NCBI GenBank assembly: GCA_046350295.1
Contig: JAXMAR010000022.1
Location: forward strand, 45,688-109,687
Source: JAXMAR01 sp046350295
GTDB lineage: Bacteria; Planctomycetota; Planctomycetia; Gemmatales; Gemmataceae
DNA: 64,000 bases
Direction: 5' to 3'
The notes under the pieces were generated by a model that did not search any database, was not told the origin of the DNA, and was given only the letters and a program-made list of their open reading frames with translations. The number at the start of each line of letters is the position of its first letter. The first letter of the stretch is position 1. This document shows, one piece after another, positions 37,403-46,285 of this stretch. The position numbers were made by a program, and so were the translations under genes.

Positions 37403-38458
37403 GTGCCTCTCTTCAACGCCGCCGCCCTGGAAACCTTCGCGGCCGACGTCTTTCAATCCTTCGGTGTCGCCGCCGCCGACGCCCGGCTGGTCGGCCACAG
37501 CCTCGTCGACGCCAACCTGTGCGGCCACGATTCGCACGGCGTCATTCGGCTCGTGCAATACGCCGACGCCCTGCGTGACGGCCGGCTCAAGGCGAACGCC
37601 GAGTTCAGCGTCGCCAAGCAAACCGCCGGTGTCCTCGTCGCCGACGGTGGCTGGGGCCTCGGTCAGGTGATGGCGCATCGGCTCCTCGAACGGCTCGTCC
37701 CGCGTGCCCAGGCGCTCGGGCTGGCGGCCGGGACGCTGCGGCACTGCGGGCACATCGGCCGGCTCGGCGAATATGCGGAAGCGGCCACGGCGCAAGGCCT
37801 GGCGTTCATGGCGAGCGTCAACAACCACGGCTTCGCCCGCGGCGTCGCCCCTCCCGGCGGCACGCTGGCGCGCCTCGGCACCAACCCGCTCTGCCTCGGC
37901 GCCCCGACCGACGGCGACCCGGCCGTGCTCGACATCGGCACCAGCGTCGTCGCCGAAGGCAAGGTGCGCGTCCTGTTCAACAAGAAGCAGCAAGTCCCGC
38001 CCGGCTGGCTCCTGGACGACAAGGGCCAGCCGACGACCGATCCGGGCGTCCTCTATCGCGATCCGCGCGGCACGATCCTGCCGCTGGGCGGCGCCCAGGC
38101 CTACAAGGGCTTCGGCATCGCGCTCCTGCTCGACATGTTCGTCGGCGGACTATCCGGCGGCTCGTGCAGCAACCCCGCCGCGCCGAACATGTCCGCCAAC
38201 GCCGTCTTCTTCCTCGTTCTTGACATCGATCAATTCGCCGGCCGGCAATACTTCCTCGACCAGGTCACGGAGCTCGCCAAGAACGTGCGCGATTGCCCCC
38301 GCGCCGAAGGCGTCCAGGAGATCCTCCTGCCCGGCGACCCGGAGCGGCGCGAAAAAGCGAAACGCGTGAAGAACGGCATCGCGCTCGATGACGGCACCTG
38401 GACGCAGCTCACCGAGCTCGCGCAAAAGCAAAAAGTGGCCATCCCGCCGACCAAATGA
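37403..38458 (+). CDS. Malate/L-lactate (Ldh/YlbC) family dehydrogenase
   Basis: The 351-residue NAD(P)-dependent oxidoreductase starts at GTG 37403 after CCAAGGAAC. Family features: GHSLVDANLCGHDSHGVIRL with the catalytic His, DGGWGLGQVMAHRL, LRHCGHIGRLGEYAE, FARGVAPPGG, RLGTNPLCLGAPT and AYKGFGIALLLDMFVGGLSG. The family (unrelated to classic Ldh) reduces 2-oxo acids such as oxaloacetate, pyruvate or ureidoglycolate derivatives. It is 13 bases upstream of a D-2-hydroxyacid dehydrogenase and is surely co-transcribed with it. The group II intron now separates it from its probable promoter. Confidence 0.88.
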   Translation: MPLFNAAALETFAADVFQSFGVAAADARLVGHSLVDANLCGHDSHGVIRLVQYADALRDGRLKANAEFSVAKQTAGVLVADGGWGLGQVMAHRLLERLVPRAQALGLAAGTLRHCGHIGRLGEYAEAATAQGLAFMASVNNHGFARGVAPPGGTLARLGTNPLCLGAPTDGDPAVLDIGTSVVAEGKVRVLFNKKQQVPPGWLLDDKGQPTTDPGVLYRDPRGTILPLGGAQAYKGFGIALLLDMFVGGLSGGSCSNPAAPNMSANAVFFLVLDIDQFAGRQYFLDQVTELAKNVRDCPRAEGVQEILLPGDPERREKAKRVKNGIALDDGTWTQLTELAQKQKVAIPPTK

Positions 38459-38471
38459 CAAGGAGACTGCG

Positions 38472-39416
38472 TTGTCCGGCCCCCTCGTCCTCGTCTTCCA
38501 CTGGCTGCCCGACGGCGAACTCGCCCGCTGGCGCAAGGAGTTTTCTTCCTGCGAGTTCGTCGACGGCCCGAGCAACCTCGAGCGCCTCGCCGACGCCGCC
38601 GTCTGCTACGGCCTGCCTGATCTCGAGCTGCTGGCCAACGCCAAAAAACTGCGCTGGCTCCAACTCGGCTCCGCGGGCGTGCCGCACGCGCTTTGCCCCA
38701 TCGCGACGCAGCTCAACATCACCGTCACCAACCTGGCGGGACTTTACGGACCGACCATCGCCGAGCACGCGCTGGCCATGCTCCTTTTCCTCGCCCGCAA
38801 CCTGCACTCCGCGGCCCGCAACCAGACGAAGGAAAAGTGGGACCGCTCCGTCGCCACCGGTCTGCGCGATCTGCACGGGCACACCCTCGCCATCCTTGGC
38901 CTGGGCAACATCGGCCGTGCCATTGGACGCCTGGCCCGCGGCTTCGGCATGCGCGTGATCGGGTGTCGCCGCACGCCGGAACCGGTCCCGGGTGTCGACC
39001 AGGTCTACGGTCCCAACGCGCTACGCGCGATGCTCCGCGATGCCGACCATCTCGCCGTCGCCGCCCCGTGGACGAAAGAAACGGAAGGGATGCTGGGGCA
39101 CGAGGAATTCGCCGCCCTCAAAGCCGGCGCTTTCTACATCAACGTCTCGGTGCGCAACGTCGCCCGGGAGGAAGCGCTGCTCGCCGCGCTGCAAAGCGGT
39201 CACCTGGCCGGCGCGGGATTGGACGTCTTCACTGTCGAGCCGCTGGCGCCGGGCCATCCCTTCTGGTCGATGCCGAACGTCCTGATCAGCCCGCACTACA
39301 GCGGCGAGACCGTCAACACCGGCCCCCTTCCGGCGCAGCGTTTCGTTCGCAATCTCAACGCGTGGTTGGCCGGCCGGCCCCTCGAAGGCATGGTCCGGCT
39401 CGAGCATGGGTATTAA
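38472..39416 (+). CDS. D-2-hydroxyacid dehydrogenase
   Basis: The 314-residue protein uses a TTG start at 38472, six bases after AGGAG; no better start exists. The NAD-binding motif LAILGLGNIGRAIGRLARGFG lies near residues 138-158 (shown in part). The substrate-loop Arg lies in NVSVRNVAREEALL, and GAGLDVFTVEPLAPGHPFW carries the Glu of the relay. The usual catalytic His region reads LISPHYSGETV. Family members interconvert 2-oxo acids and D-2-hydroxyacids. The pairing with an Ldh/YlbC-type dehydrogenase suggests one small organic-acid pathway. Confidence 0.88.
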   Translation: MSGPLVLVFHWLPDGELARWRKEFSSCEFVDGPSNLERLADAAVCYGLPDLELLANAKKLRWLQLGSAGVPHALCPIATQLNITVTNLAGLYGPTIAEHALAMLLFLARNLHSAARNQTKEKWDRSVATGLRDLHGHTLAILGLGNIGRAIGRLARGFGMRVIGCRRTPEPVPGVDQVYGPNALRAMLRDADHLAVAAPWTKETEGMLGHEEFAALKAGAFYINVSVRNVAREEALLAALQSGHLAGAGLDVFTVEPLAPGHPFWSMPNVLISPHYSGETVNTGPLPAQRFVRNLNAWLAGRPLEGMVRLEHGY

Positions 39417-39437
39417 CGTCTCGACAATCTGCCCACG

Positions 39438-39505
39438 GATTCGTCTCACGGTCAGTTATCACATAACCACTGGTTAATAAATAACTTAATTTGATTCGTC
39501 TCACG
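39438..39505. promoter_or_regulatory. Operator-like region: two palindromes between direct repeats
   Basis: GTTAT-CAC-ATAAC (39455-39467) and GTTA-ATAAA-TAAC (39473-39485) are 13-bp palindromes with centres 18 bases apart. They are flanked by perfect direct repeats GATTCGTCTCACG at 39438-39450 and 39493-39505. The region is AT-rich in a GC-rich genome and lies 110-180 bases before the zinc-type ABC genes. A Zur/Fur-type metal regulator site is the natural guess. Confidence 0.55.
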
Positions 39506-39571
39506 ACCACAGGCGCCCGTTTCCCGGATAACCCCAAAAAGAAAAGAACTACCCACCTCGATCCCCCGTAG

Positions 39572-39577
39572 TACAAT
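39572..39577 (+). promoter_or_regulatory. Putative -10 box upstream of the metal ABC operon
   Basis: TACAAT, 40 bases before the start codon. No clear -35 box. Confidence 0.4.
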
Positions 39578-39617
39578 GGGAAACGGTATCACTTAGTATG
39601 CCCATGAGGCCCGTCCC

Positions 39618-40607
39618 ATGGCCCCGCGCCTGGCGCTCGCCGGTATTCTGGTTTCCATCCTCTTCGCGGGTTGCGGCAAGCGGCCCGGTATCTGGGACGA
39701 CGCCCCGGCCGGCCAGAAACGCGTCCTCGCCGTCACGCCTCCCCTCTACTGCTTCGCCAAGCGCATCGGCGGCGACAAGGTGGCCGTGCGCTGCCTCCTC
39801 ACCACCGTCGGCCCGCACGATTACGAGCCGACCGCCGACGACGCCCTCCTCGCCCGCGGCGCCGATCTCTTCCTCGCCAACGGCCTGAGCCTCGACGACG
39901 GCTCCGTCGCCAAGGTCGCCACCAGTTCGGGCAACAAGAAGCTGCAAATCTTCAAGGTCGGTTCCGTCTTCGAGGAGAAGGCGGAAGACGACCCCAAGCT
40001 GCACGAGATGCTGGTCCACAACGACGAGCACGAGCACGGCGACGAGGGCCACAAGCACAAGCACGCCGGCGAACACGACCCCCACATCTGGCTGTCGCCG
40101 CCGCTCGTCAAACATCTTTCCGCGCTGATCGCCGACAAGCTCATCGAGATGGACCCCGCGAACAAGGCCGCGTTTCAAGCTAACCTCGCGGCGTTCAACG
40201 CGGATCTCGACGGCCTGATCCGGGACGGCGAAGCCGCGTTCGCCAAGAAGAAGAAGTCCCACTTCCTCACGACGCACGATTCGATGCGCTACTTCGCCCA
40301 CGCCTTCGGCCTCGAAGAGCCCAAGGCGATCCAGCTCAAGCCGGGACATGAGGTGGAGGCGCGGCGGCTCAAGGAGCTAGTCGATTGGTGCAAGGCGAAG
40401 AACGTCCGCGTCATCTGCGTCGAGCCGCAATACAGCAAGGGCGCCGCCGAGACGCTCCAGACCAGCCTCAAGAAGGACGGCATCGATCTCAAGCTCGTCG
40501 AGTTCGACCCGATGGAGACCTTCCCGCCGGGCAAGGCGCCGGACGCCGCCCATTACATCGAGCGGATGCGCAAGAACATCCAGGACCTCGCCAAGGACCT
40601 GCCATGA
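39618..40607 (+). CDS. znuA: ZnuA-like zinc/manganese ABC transporter substrate-binding lipoprotein
   Basis: The 329-residue protein has a lipobox (ILVSILFAGCGKRP, Cys-19). It has a metal-binding fold: TTVGPHDYEPTADD with the first His, then a His/Asp/Glu-rich loop around residues 134-155 (HNDEHEHGDEGHKHKHAGEH), then DPHIWLSPPLVKHL, THDSMRYFAHAFGL and a C-terminal VEFDPMETFPPG. The His-rich loop is typical of zinc receptors. The next gene, overlapping by four bases, encodes the ATPase. A membrane permease is missing from the operon, which is odd. Confidence 0.9.
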   Translation: MAPRLALAGILVSILFAGCGKRPGIWDDAPAGQKRVLAVTPPLYCFAKRIGGDKVAVRCLLTTVGPHDYEPTADDALLARGADLFLANGLSLDDGSVAKVATSSGNKKLQIFKVGSVFEEKAEDDPKLHEMLVHNDEHEHGDEGHKHKHAGEHDPHIWLSPPLVKHLSALIADKLIEMDPANKAAFQANLAAFNADLDGLIRDGEAAFAKKKKSHFLTTHDSMRYFAHAFGLEEPKAIQLKPGHEVEARRLKELVDWCKAKNVRVICVEPQYSKGAAETLQTSLKKDGIDLKLVEFDPMETFPPGKAPDAAHYIERMRKNIQDLAKDLP

Positions 40608-41344
40608 GCTCGCTCGTGACGATTCGCGACTTGCACGTCACGCTCGGCGATACGCCGATCCTCCGCGGCCTCCGTGCCGACCTCGTCCGCGGCCGCATCA
40701 CCGCCCTCATGGGCCTCAACGGCAGCGGCAAGACCACCTTCCTCCGCGCCCTGCTCAAGGAGGTCCCGTACCAGGGGCAGATCCAGTTCCACTGCGCCCA
40801 CTCCGCCAAGGTCGCCCTTGGCCATATCGGCTACGTCCCGCAAAAGCTCCGCCTCGAAGCCCAGCTCCCGCTCACGGTGGCCGACCTTCTCGCGCTCGCA
40901 TTGGAACACCGACCGATCTTCCTCGGCATCCCGCGCAAGACGCAGGAACGCATGACCCTCATGCTCGGCCGGGTCGGAGCGCCGCCCGTCCTTCTCCAGC
41001 GGCCGGTCGAACGACTCTCCGGCGGCGAATTGCAGCGCGTCCTGCTCGCCCTGGCCCTCGAGCCGACGCCGGAGCTGCTGCTGCTCGATGAGCCCGCGGC
41101 CGGTGTCGACTTCAAAGACCAGGAAGCGTTCTACGAGCTGATCATGCGGCTCAATCGAGACAACGGCGTCACCATCCTCCTCGTCTCCCACGACACGCAC
41201 GTCGTCAGCCGCCACGTCGATCACGTCTGGTGCCTGCGCGACGGCCGCATTCACTGCGAAGGCCATCCCAACGAGATCCTGACGCCCGAGATGCTGCACG
41301 AGGTTTTCGGCAAGGACCGGACGGTGTTCACGCACCAGCATTGA
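40604..41344 (+). CDS. znuC: ZnuC-like metal ABC transporter ATP-binding protein
   Basis: The 246-residue ATPase has Walker A GLNGSGKTT, Q-loop GYVPQKLRLEAQLP, signature LSGGELQRVLLALAL, Walker B ELLLLDEPAAGVD and switch His VSHDTHVV. It is closest to zinc/manganese importers (family ZnuC/MntB). The ATGA overlap with the substrate-binding gene indicates translational coupling. The 3' end overlaps the convergent M81 peptidase gene by 17 bases, so no permease gene can follow on this strand. Confidence 0.9.
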   Translation: MSSLVTIRDLHVTLGDTPILRGLRADLVRGRITALMGLNGSGKTTFLRALLKEVPYQGQIQFHCAHSAKVALGHIGYVPQKLRLEAQLPLTVADLLALALEHRPIFLGIPRKTQERMTLMLGRVGAPPVLLQRPVERLSGGELQRVLLALALEPTPELLLLDEPAAGVDFKDQEAFYELIMRLNRDNGVTILLVSHDTHVVSRHVDHVWCLRDGRIHCEGHPNEILTPEMLHEVFGKDRTVFTHQH

Positions 41345-42797
41345 GCGGGTACAGCGGCCGGCGCACTTTCCGATACTCCAGCCGGTGCGGATTCACCGCC
41401 GTGATCCCCGGCGTGTCCACTTCAATGATCGTCCCCGCGATCGGCAGATAGGCCGCGCGATACGCGATCGCCGCCTTGACGACGAGGATCCGCATGTCGC
41501 GTGGCTCCAGGCCCAGACAGGTGACTTGACGCAAGCTGAACGGCGGGTGACGCTGCGTCGTCAACACCAGGAAGTTCCGCTCGTGGACTTCGACGACGGC
41601 CGTCAAGCCCATCGCGTGAAAGCGCTTGCCGCCGTGACGCGGCAACGGCTCCATGTAATCGCCGTCGTGGAGCAGACGCACCTTGCCGGTGACCGTGACG
41701 GGAGCGCCGTGCAACCGGTCGACTTTGCCCCCCAAGGTTAGATCGACCATCTGACCGACGCCGACGACCTGGCACGTTTGCACCTCCTCGGGAGCGTAAA
41801 GGCAGACGACGCTATCGGTCGCCCCTTGAGCCAGCAGTTCTTCGAGGATGACCGTGCCGTCCGCGGCCGAGCCGCCGCCGACGTTGTCGCCAGTGTCGAC
41901 GAGGACGACCGGCCGCTGCGCCGCCGCCAGCGCCTGGCGCACGGCCTCTTTCGCGTCGGGAAGCGGCCGATTCATCTCCTCGCGCTTGCTCCAGATCAGC
42001 TCGCCCAGCCGGTCCGCCTCGCGTTTCGCCAGCGCGGCGTCGTTGTCGGTGACGACAATCACCGCCGGCCCCATCTGCGGCACGTCCGAATAGGCGAAGC
42101 CCGGCAGGACGCTCACCGCCAGCACGCCCGGCCTTTGCTCGATCCCCCGCGCCTCCGCCATGATGCCGAGCAGCGGCTCGCGCGACGTATCGTGCGCCAT
42201 GATGTTGACGATCATGGGCGGCTTGGCCAGCGCCAGGCGCGGGCGAACTTCGCCGCGGACGATGCGTGTGATGAGCTGTGCCGCCTGGGCGCCGCGCGCC
42301 CGCTGATCGATGTGTGGGTTGGTGCGATAGGCGATGGCGGCCGTGACATTATCGACCAGGCGTTGCGAGATGTTGCCGTGCAGATCGAGCGTGATGACGA
42401 TCGGGAAGTCCGGCCCCATCGCTTGTCGCAATAGAGCGACGAAGGCGCCGTCCGCGTCGTCCTCGTGCGTGGCGACCATGGCGCCGTGCAAGGCGAGCAG
42501 CAACCCGTCCGGCTTCTCGCGTTTGAGTCCGGCGATGATGTCGCGCGAGACTTCCTCGAATACCGCCTGTGTCACCGGCCCGGACGGCGTCCCCCAAGCC
42601 ATCAGCAGCGGGATCGCGTCGACTTTCTCGTGCGCCAACCCCTCGAGGAAGCCGCCGACCTCGTGATAGGCGTCGCGCCAGTTCGCGGTCAGCTGCGGCC
42701 CCTGGTGCCAGCCCTGCGCGAGAAACGCCGCCTTGTCCGTCAAGAGCGGATTGAACGTGTTCGACTCGTGCATGAAACCGGCGACGGCGATGCGCAT
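41328..42797 (-). CDS. M81-family metallopeptidase (MlrC-like)
   Basis: The 489-residue protein begins MRIAVAGFMHESNTFNPL with the conserved HESNTF motif of the MlrC (microcystinase C) family. Further family blocks are LLLALHGAMVATHEDDADG, TLDLHGNIS and IAYRTNPHIDQ. VLVDTGDNVGGGSAADGT is the D-x-x-D-N-x-G-G-G-S signature, and the NFLVLTTQR to LGLEPRDMRILVVKAA region closes the protein. Planctomycetes carry such genes without microcystin degradation, so the natural substrate is unknown. The start lies next to a MITE-like palindrome. Confidence 0.88.
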   Translation of the reverse strand: MRIAVAGFMHESNTFNPLLTDKAAFLAQGWHQGPQLTANWRDAYHEVGGFLEGLAHEKVDAIPLLMAWGTPSGPVTQAVFEEVSRDIIAGLKREKPDGLLLALHGAMVATHEDDADGAFVALLRQAMGPDFPIVITLDLHGNISQRLVDNVTAAIAYRTNPHIDQRARGAQAAQLITRIVRGEVRPRLALAKPPMIVNIMAHDTSREPLLGIMAEARGIEQRPGVLAVSVLPGFAYSDVPQMGPAVIVVTDNDAALAKREADRLGELIWSKREEMNRPLPDAKEAVRQALAAAQRPVVLVDTGDNVGGGSAADGTVILEELLAQGATDSVVCLYAPEEVQTCQVVGVGQMVDLTLGGKVDRLHGAPVTVTGKVRLLHDGDYMEPLPRHGGKRFHAMGLTAVVEVHERNFLVLTTQRHPPFSLRQVTCLGLEPRDMRILVVKAAIAYRAAYLPIAGTIIEVDTPGITAVNPHRLEYRKVRRPLYPLNAGA

Positions 42798-42809
42798 GGG
42801 AAACTCAAT

Positions 42810-42949
42810 GTTTAGCCGCGGGTCGCGGAACCGGGGCGGACGTGACCCGCCCGCGATCGCGGTTCATTGTGGTAACCCTCGCCCGGATCGGCGATACTGG
42901 CTCTTGGATGGAATCGTGTCCGCCCCGGTTCTGCGAACCGCGGCTAAAC
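42810..42949. mobile_element. 140-bp MITE-like palindromic element
   Basis: The ends 42810-42840 (GTTTAGCCGCGGGTCGCGGA...) and 42919-42949 are 31-bp inverted repeats with three mismatches. The 78 bp between them include a small internal GC-rich hairpin. It separates the divergent M81 and isomerase genes, and encodes no protein. Confidence 0.65.
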
Positions 42950-42956
42950 TTGCGCC

Positions 42957-43788
42957 ATGTTACTAGGCTACAACACCACACGGCTTCGCCCATCACCGGC
43001 TCGACGACGCGCTCGAGATCCTGGCCGAGCTAGGCTACCAGAGCGTGGCGCTGACGCTCGATTACCATGCGCTCAACCCTTATCAGCCCGACTTTGCCAT
43101 GCGGATCGAGCAAACGCGGTTCTTGCTCGAAGAGCTGAAATTGGCGTGTGTCATCGAAACCGGCGCTCGTTTTTTGCTTGACCCTCGCCGCAAGCATCAA
43201 CCGACGCTTCTTAGCCCGGCGCCCGAAGATCGGCAGCGACGCCTCGATTTCCTCGTCCGTGCCGTCGACGTCGCCGCCGGTCTCGACGCCCAGGCTATCA
43301 GCCTCTGGTCGGGCGCCGCAGCCGATCAGGCGAGCGAGGAGGAGCTATGGTCGCGCCTCATCGACGGCTGCCTCCGCCTCGCCGAATACGCCTCGCAGCG
43401 CAACGTCCGGCTCGCCTTTGAGCCGGAGCCGGGCATGTTCATCGACACGATGGACCGTTACGCGCAGCTCCAGGAGAAGGTCGACTCGCCCCACTTCGGC
43501 CTGACACTGGACATCGGCCATCTCCAGTGCCAGGGGGAAGTCCCGATGGGGCCGCATGTGGTCCGCTGGCGCGACCGGCTCTGGAACGTGCACATTGAAG
43601 ACATGCGTCGCGGCGTCCACGACCACCTCCTCTTCGGCGAAGGCGAGATCGACTTTCCCCCCGTGCTCGTCGCCCTCAAGGAGATCGGCTACAAGGGCGG
43701 CATCCACGTGGAGTTGAGCCGGCACAGTTATGACGCAGTGAACGTCGCCCGCCGCGCCATCGAATTCCTGCGCGGCCGCGGCGCTTGA
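42957..43788 (+). CDS. Sugar phosphate isomerase/epimerase (AP endonuclease-2 fold), one frameshift near the start
   Basis: The TIM-barrel protein of about 276 residues should start at ATG 42957 (MLLGYNT). After about eight codons the frame shifts, near 42978. The expected GFAHHRLDDALEILAEL continues in the frame that is open from 43045 to 43788. Metal-ligand residues are visible: VRLAFEPEPGMFIDT, FGLTLDIGHLQCQG, WNVHIEDMRRGVHDH and GGIHVELSRHSYDA. Such proteins isomerise sugars or inosose-type compounds; the substrate is unknown. The indel is probably a single-base insertion or a consensus error. Confidence 0.82.
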
Positions 43789-43797
43789 CAATCGCCA

Positions 43798-43826
43798 GGC
43801 GAGCCGAGCGGCGTAAGTCCCCGGAG
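43798..43826 (+). repeat. 29-bp gene-end repeat after the isomerase gene
   Basis: GGCGAGCCGAGCGGCGTAAG then TCCCCGGAG, ten bases after the isomerase stop, in sense orientation. Confidence 0.7.
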
Positions 43827-43938
43827 GGCCTAACGAAAACACAGCCCAAAGAAAGCTGGCCCAAGTTCATGGACGATGGCATATTCTGGAGTAGGGCTTT
43901 GACAGCTTCGCTGGTTGAGCGGAACTTCGGGAGGAAAG

Positions 43939-45360
43939 ATGGCTGATAATCGGGAAGCATTTCTGTCTCGCCGCGAACTCCTCCGCCGCAGCGGCACGGG
44001 CTTCGGCCTCCTTGGTCTCACCGGCCTCCTCGAAAGCCAGGGCCTGCTCGCGGCGCGCGCCGACGCGGCCGCCGTCAATCCGCTCGCGCCCAAGGCGCCC
44101 CACTTCAAGGCGCGGGCGCAGCGCGTCGTCCATCTCTTCATGAACGGCGGGCCGTCCCAGGTCGACACGTTTGACCCCAAGCCGATGTTGACGAGGTATC
44201 ACGGCCGGCCGTTGCCGCGGGCCAACCTGCGCACCGAGCGCAAGACTGGGGCGGCGATGCGCTCACCGTTCGCGTTTCGCCGCTACGGGGCCAGCGGTAT
44301 CGAGGTGAGCGATCTCTTTGCCCGCACGGCCGCGCTGCACATCGACGACATGGCGATCATCCGCTCCATGCACGCCGATGTCCCCAATCACGAACCCTCC
44401 CTCATGATGATGAATTGCGGCGACGGCCGGCTGCCGCGCCCCAGCATGGGGGCCTGGATCACCTACGGCCTCGGCTCCGAGAACCAGAACCTGCCCGGCT
44501 TCATCGCCATGTGCCCCGGCGGCTATCCCATCGTCGCCACGCAGAACTGGCGCTCCGCCTTCCTCCCCGGCGCCTTTCAGGGAACCTATGTCGACACGCA
44601 GCACACCGACGTCCGCCGCCTCATCGAGAACATCCGCAACGACACCCTGAGCCCCGCCGAGCAGCGCCGCCAGCTCGACCTCGTCCGCCGCCTCAACGAG
44701 TTGCACCTGGAGGAGAGGCAAGGGGACGCGTTGCTCGAAGCGCGCTTGCAAACGTTCGAACTGGCTTACCGCATGCAGTCCGAGGCGACCGACGCCTTCG
44801 ACGTCACGCGCGAGCCGCTCACCGTCCGCGACCGCTACGGCCAGACGACGCACGGCCGGCAGCTCCTCATCACGCGCCGCCTGCTCGAGCGCGGCGTGCG
44901 CTTCGTCCAGGTCTGGAGCGGCGGCGGCCAACCCTGGGACAACCACGACGCCCTCGAGACCAACCACCGCAACCTCGCCCGCGACTGGGACAAGGCCATC
45001 GCCGCCTTCCTCACCGACCTCAAGCTGCGGGGTCTCTTCGACAGTACCCTCGTCATGTGGGGCGGCGAGTTCGGCCGCACCCCGGTGGCGGAATTGCCGG
45101 CCCTGAGCGGCCGCGACCACAACCACTACGGCTTCTCGATGTGGCTCGCCGGCGGCGGCGCCCGCGGCGGCTACGTCCACGGCGCCACGGATGAGTTCGG
45201 CTTCGCGGCGGTGGAGCGACGCGTGCACGTCCACGATCTGCACGCGACGATCCTGCATCTGCTGGGGATGGACCACACGCGGCTGACGTATCGCTACGCG
45301 GGGCGCGACTTCCGGCTGACGGATGTGCATGGGGAGGTGGTACGGGAGTTGATTGCGTGA
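43939..45360 (+). CDS. DUF1501 protein with Tat-type signal
   Basis: The 473-residue protein starts at ATG 43939 after GAGGAAAG. The N-terminus has a twin-arginine signal (SRRELLRRSGTGFGLLGLTG). The body matches the sulfatase-like DUF1501 fold: VVHLFMNGGPSQVDTFDPKP, GYPIVATQNWRSAFLPGAFQG (in part), WSGGGQPWDNHDALETNH, MWGGEFGRTPV, GRDHNHYGFSMWLAGGG and a final HLLGMDHTRLTYRYAGRDF. These exported planctomycete proteins normally sit downstream of a DUF1549/DUF1553 gene. No such partner is adjacent here. The activity is not known. Confidence 0.92.
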   Translation: MADNREAFLSRRELLRRSGTGFGLLGLTGLLESQGLLAARADAAAVNPLAPKAPHFKARAQRVVHLFMNGGPSQVDTFDPKPMLTRYHGRPLPRANLRTERKTGAAMRSPFAFRRYGASGIEVSDLFARTAALHIDDMAIIRSMHADVPNHEPSLMMMNCGDGRLPRPSMGAWITYGLGSENQNLPGFIAMCPGGYPIVATQNWRSAFLPGAFQGTYVDTQHTDVRRLIENIRNDTLSPAEQRRQLDLVRRLNELHLEERQGDALLEARLQTFELAYRMQSEATDAFDVTREPLTVRDRYGQTTHGRQLLITRRLLERGVRFVQVWSGGGQPWDNHDALETNHRNLARDWDKAIAAFLTDLKLRGLFDSTLVMWGGEFGRTPVAELPALSGRDHNHYGFSMWLAGGGARGGYVHGATDEFGFAAVERRVHVHDLHATILHLLGMDHTRLTYRYAGRDFRLTDVHGEVVRELIA

Positions 45361-45454
45361 GGCTGCGCGCGATTGGTAGCAGCCGTGTGCCATCGCAAAC
45401 GCTACGCGTCCCTGGGGGACGCCGCAAGCGGTAGATGTTCGAATTGGATTCGCG

Positions 45455-46186
45455 ATGCCAACACTATCACCGGCTCTCCTTGTCACTCGGGCAGTCAAGC
45501 GGCGAGTTTGGCCGGCGTTGAAAGCATTGGGCTTTAGCCAGTTCTCGGGTCGCTCTGGCTGGCGGTCCCGCCACCTATTCATCGATGTCGTCAACTTGCA
45601 ATCGGCCGTCGGCAAGTATCGCACGTACATCTCTCTCCGCGATGGCACGCACGCGTCAGCTGGCAGTTTCGCCGTGAATCTCGGCGTCTTTATCGATGTT
45701 CAACGTCTGCTCCCATGGGCCGAAACAACAACGGACCGCCCCCTGGAATGGGAATGCGATTATCGCCTTCATCTGGAAAGGCAAACACCGGAGCCGCGAA
45801 ACTACCCCCAGACGGTCTGGCCGATCGCGGGCGATGCGGGGATGGTCGAGAACACCGTCTGCGATGCCGCCGACGTCATCCTCAAGCAAGGCCTGTTGTG
45901 GTTCGACAAATACACGGATCCCGAAGCGATTCTCAAGGAATACGCGAGTCTCTGTGATCGCAATTTGGTTGGACACCCGGATTTCTGCTTTCGATCCGAA
46001 GACCGTTATGCAGGATTGGCCATCGCTCTCGGAAGAAAAGATCAGGCTATCGCGGTGTACCGGAAACTCGCCGAACGGCCCGAGGAGCCGGGAGAAAGAG
46101 ACGGTCACCGGAAGCTCTTTCGGGGCAAGATTCCGTTTTGGAAGGACGAGGCCCAGCGACGCCTGAATATGCTGTTGCAATTCTGA
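45455..46186 (+). CDS. DUF4304-like protein
   Basis: The 243-residue protein opens with VKRRVWPALKALGFSQFSGR, followed by HLFIDVVNLQSAVGKYRTYIS and FAVNLGVFID. This order (helix, 'GF', then beta strands with a FxVNxG motif) matches what I recall of DUF4304, a family often seen in polymorphic-toxin immunity contexts. The C-terminal half (AGLAIALGRKDQAIAVYRKL) looks like a helical repeat. The function is unknown and the family assignment is moderate. It stands alone between DUF1501 and another orphan. Confidence 0.6.
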   Translation: MPTLSPALLVTRAVKRRVWPALKALGFSQFSGRSGWRSRHLFIDVVNLQSAVGKYRTYISLRDGTHASAGSFAVNLGVFIDVQRLLPWAETTTDRPLEWECDYRLHLERQTPEPRNYPQTVWPIAGDAGMVENTVCDAADVILKQGLLWFDKYTDPEAILKEYASLCDRNLVGHPDFCFRSEDRYAGLAIALGRKDQAIAVYRKLAERPEEPGERDGHRKLFRGKIPFWKDEAQRRLNMLLQF

Positions 46187-46285
46187 TGTCGCAAGCTAAT
46201 GGTTCGTGCGGGCCGCGTATTGAACTGAGCGCCTTCAAGCCGCCGAATGTCGCAAGAGAATTGCCACGCCGAGAAAGACATTGAC

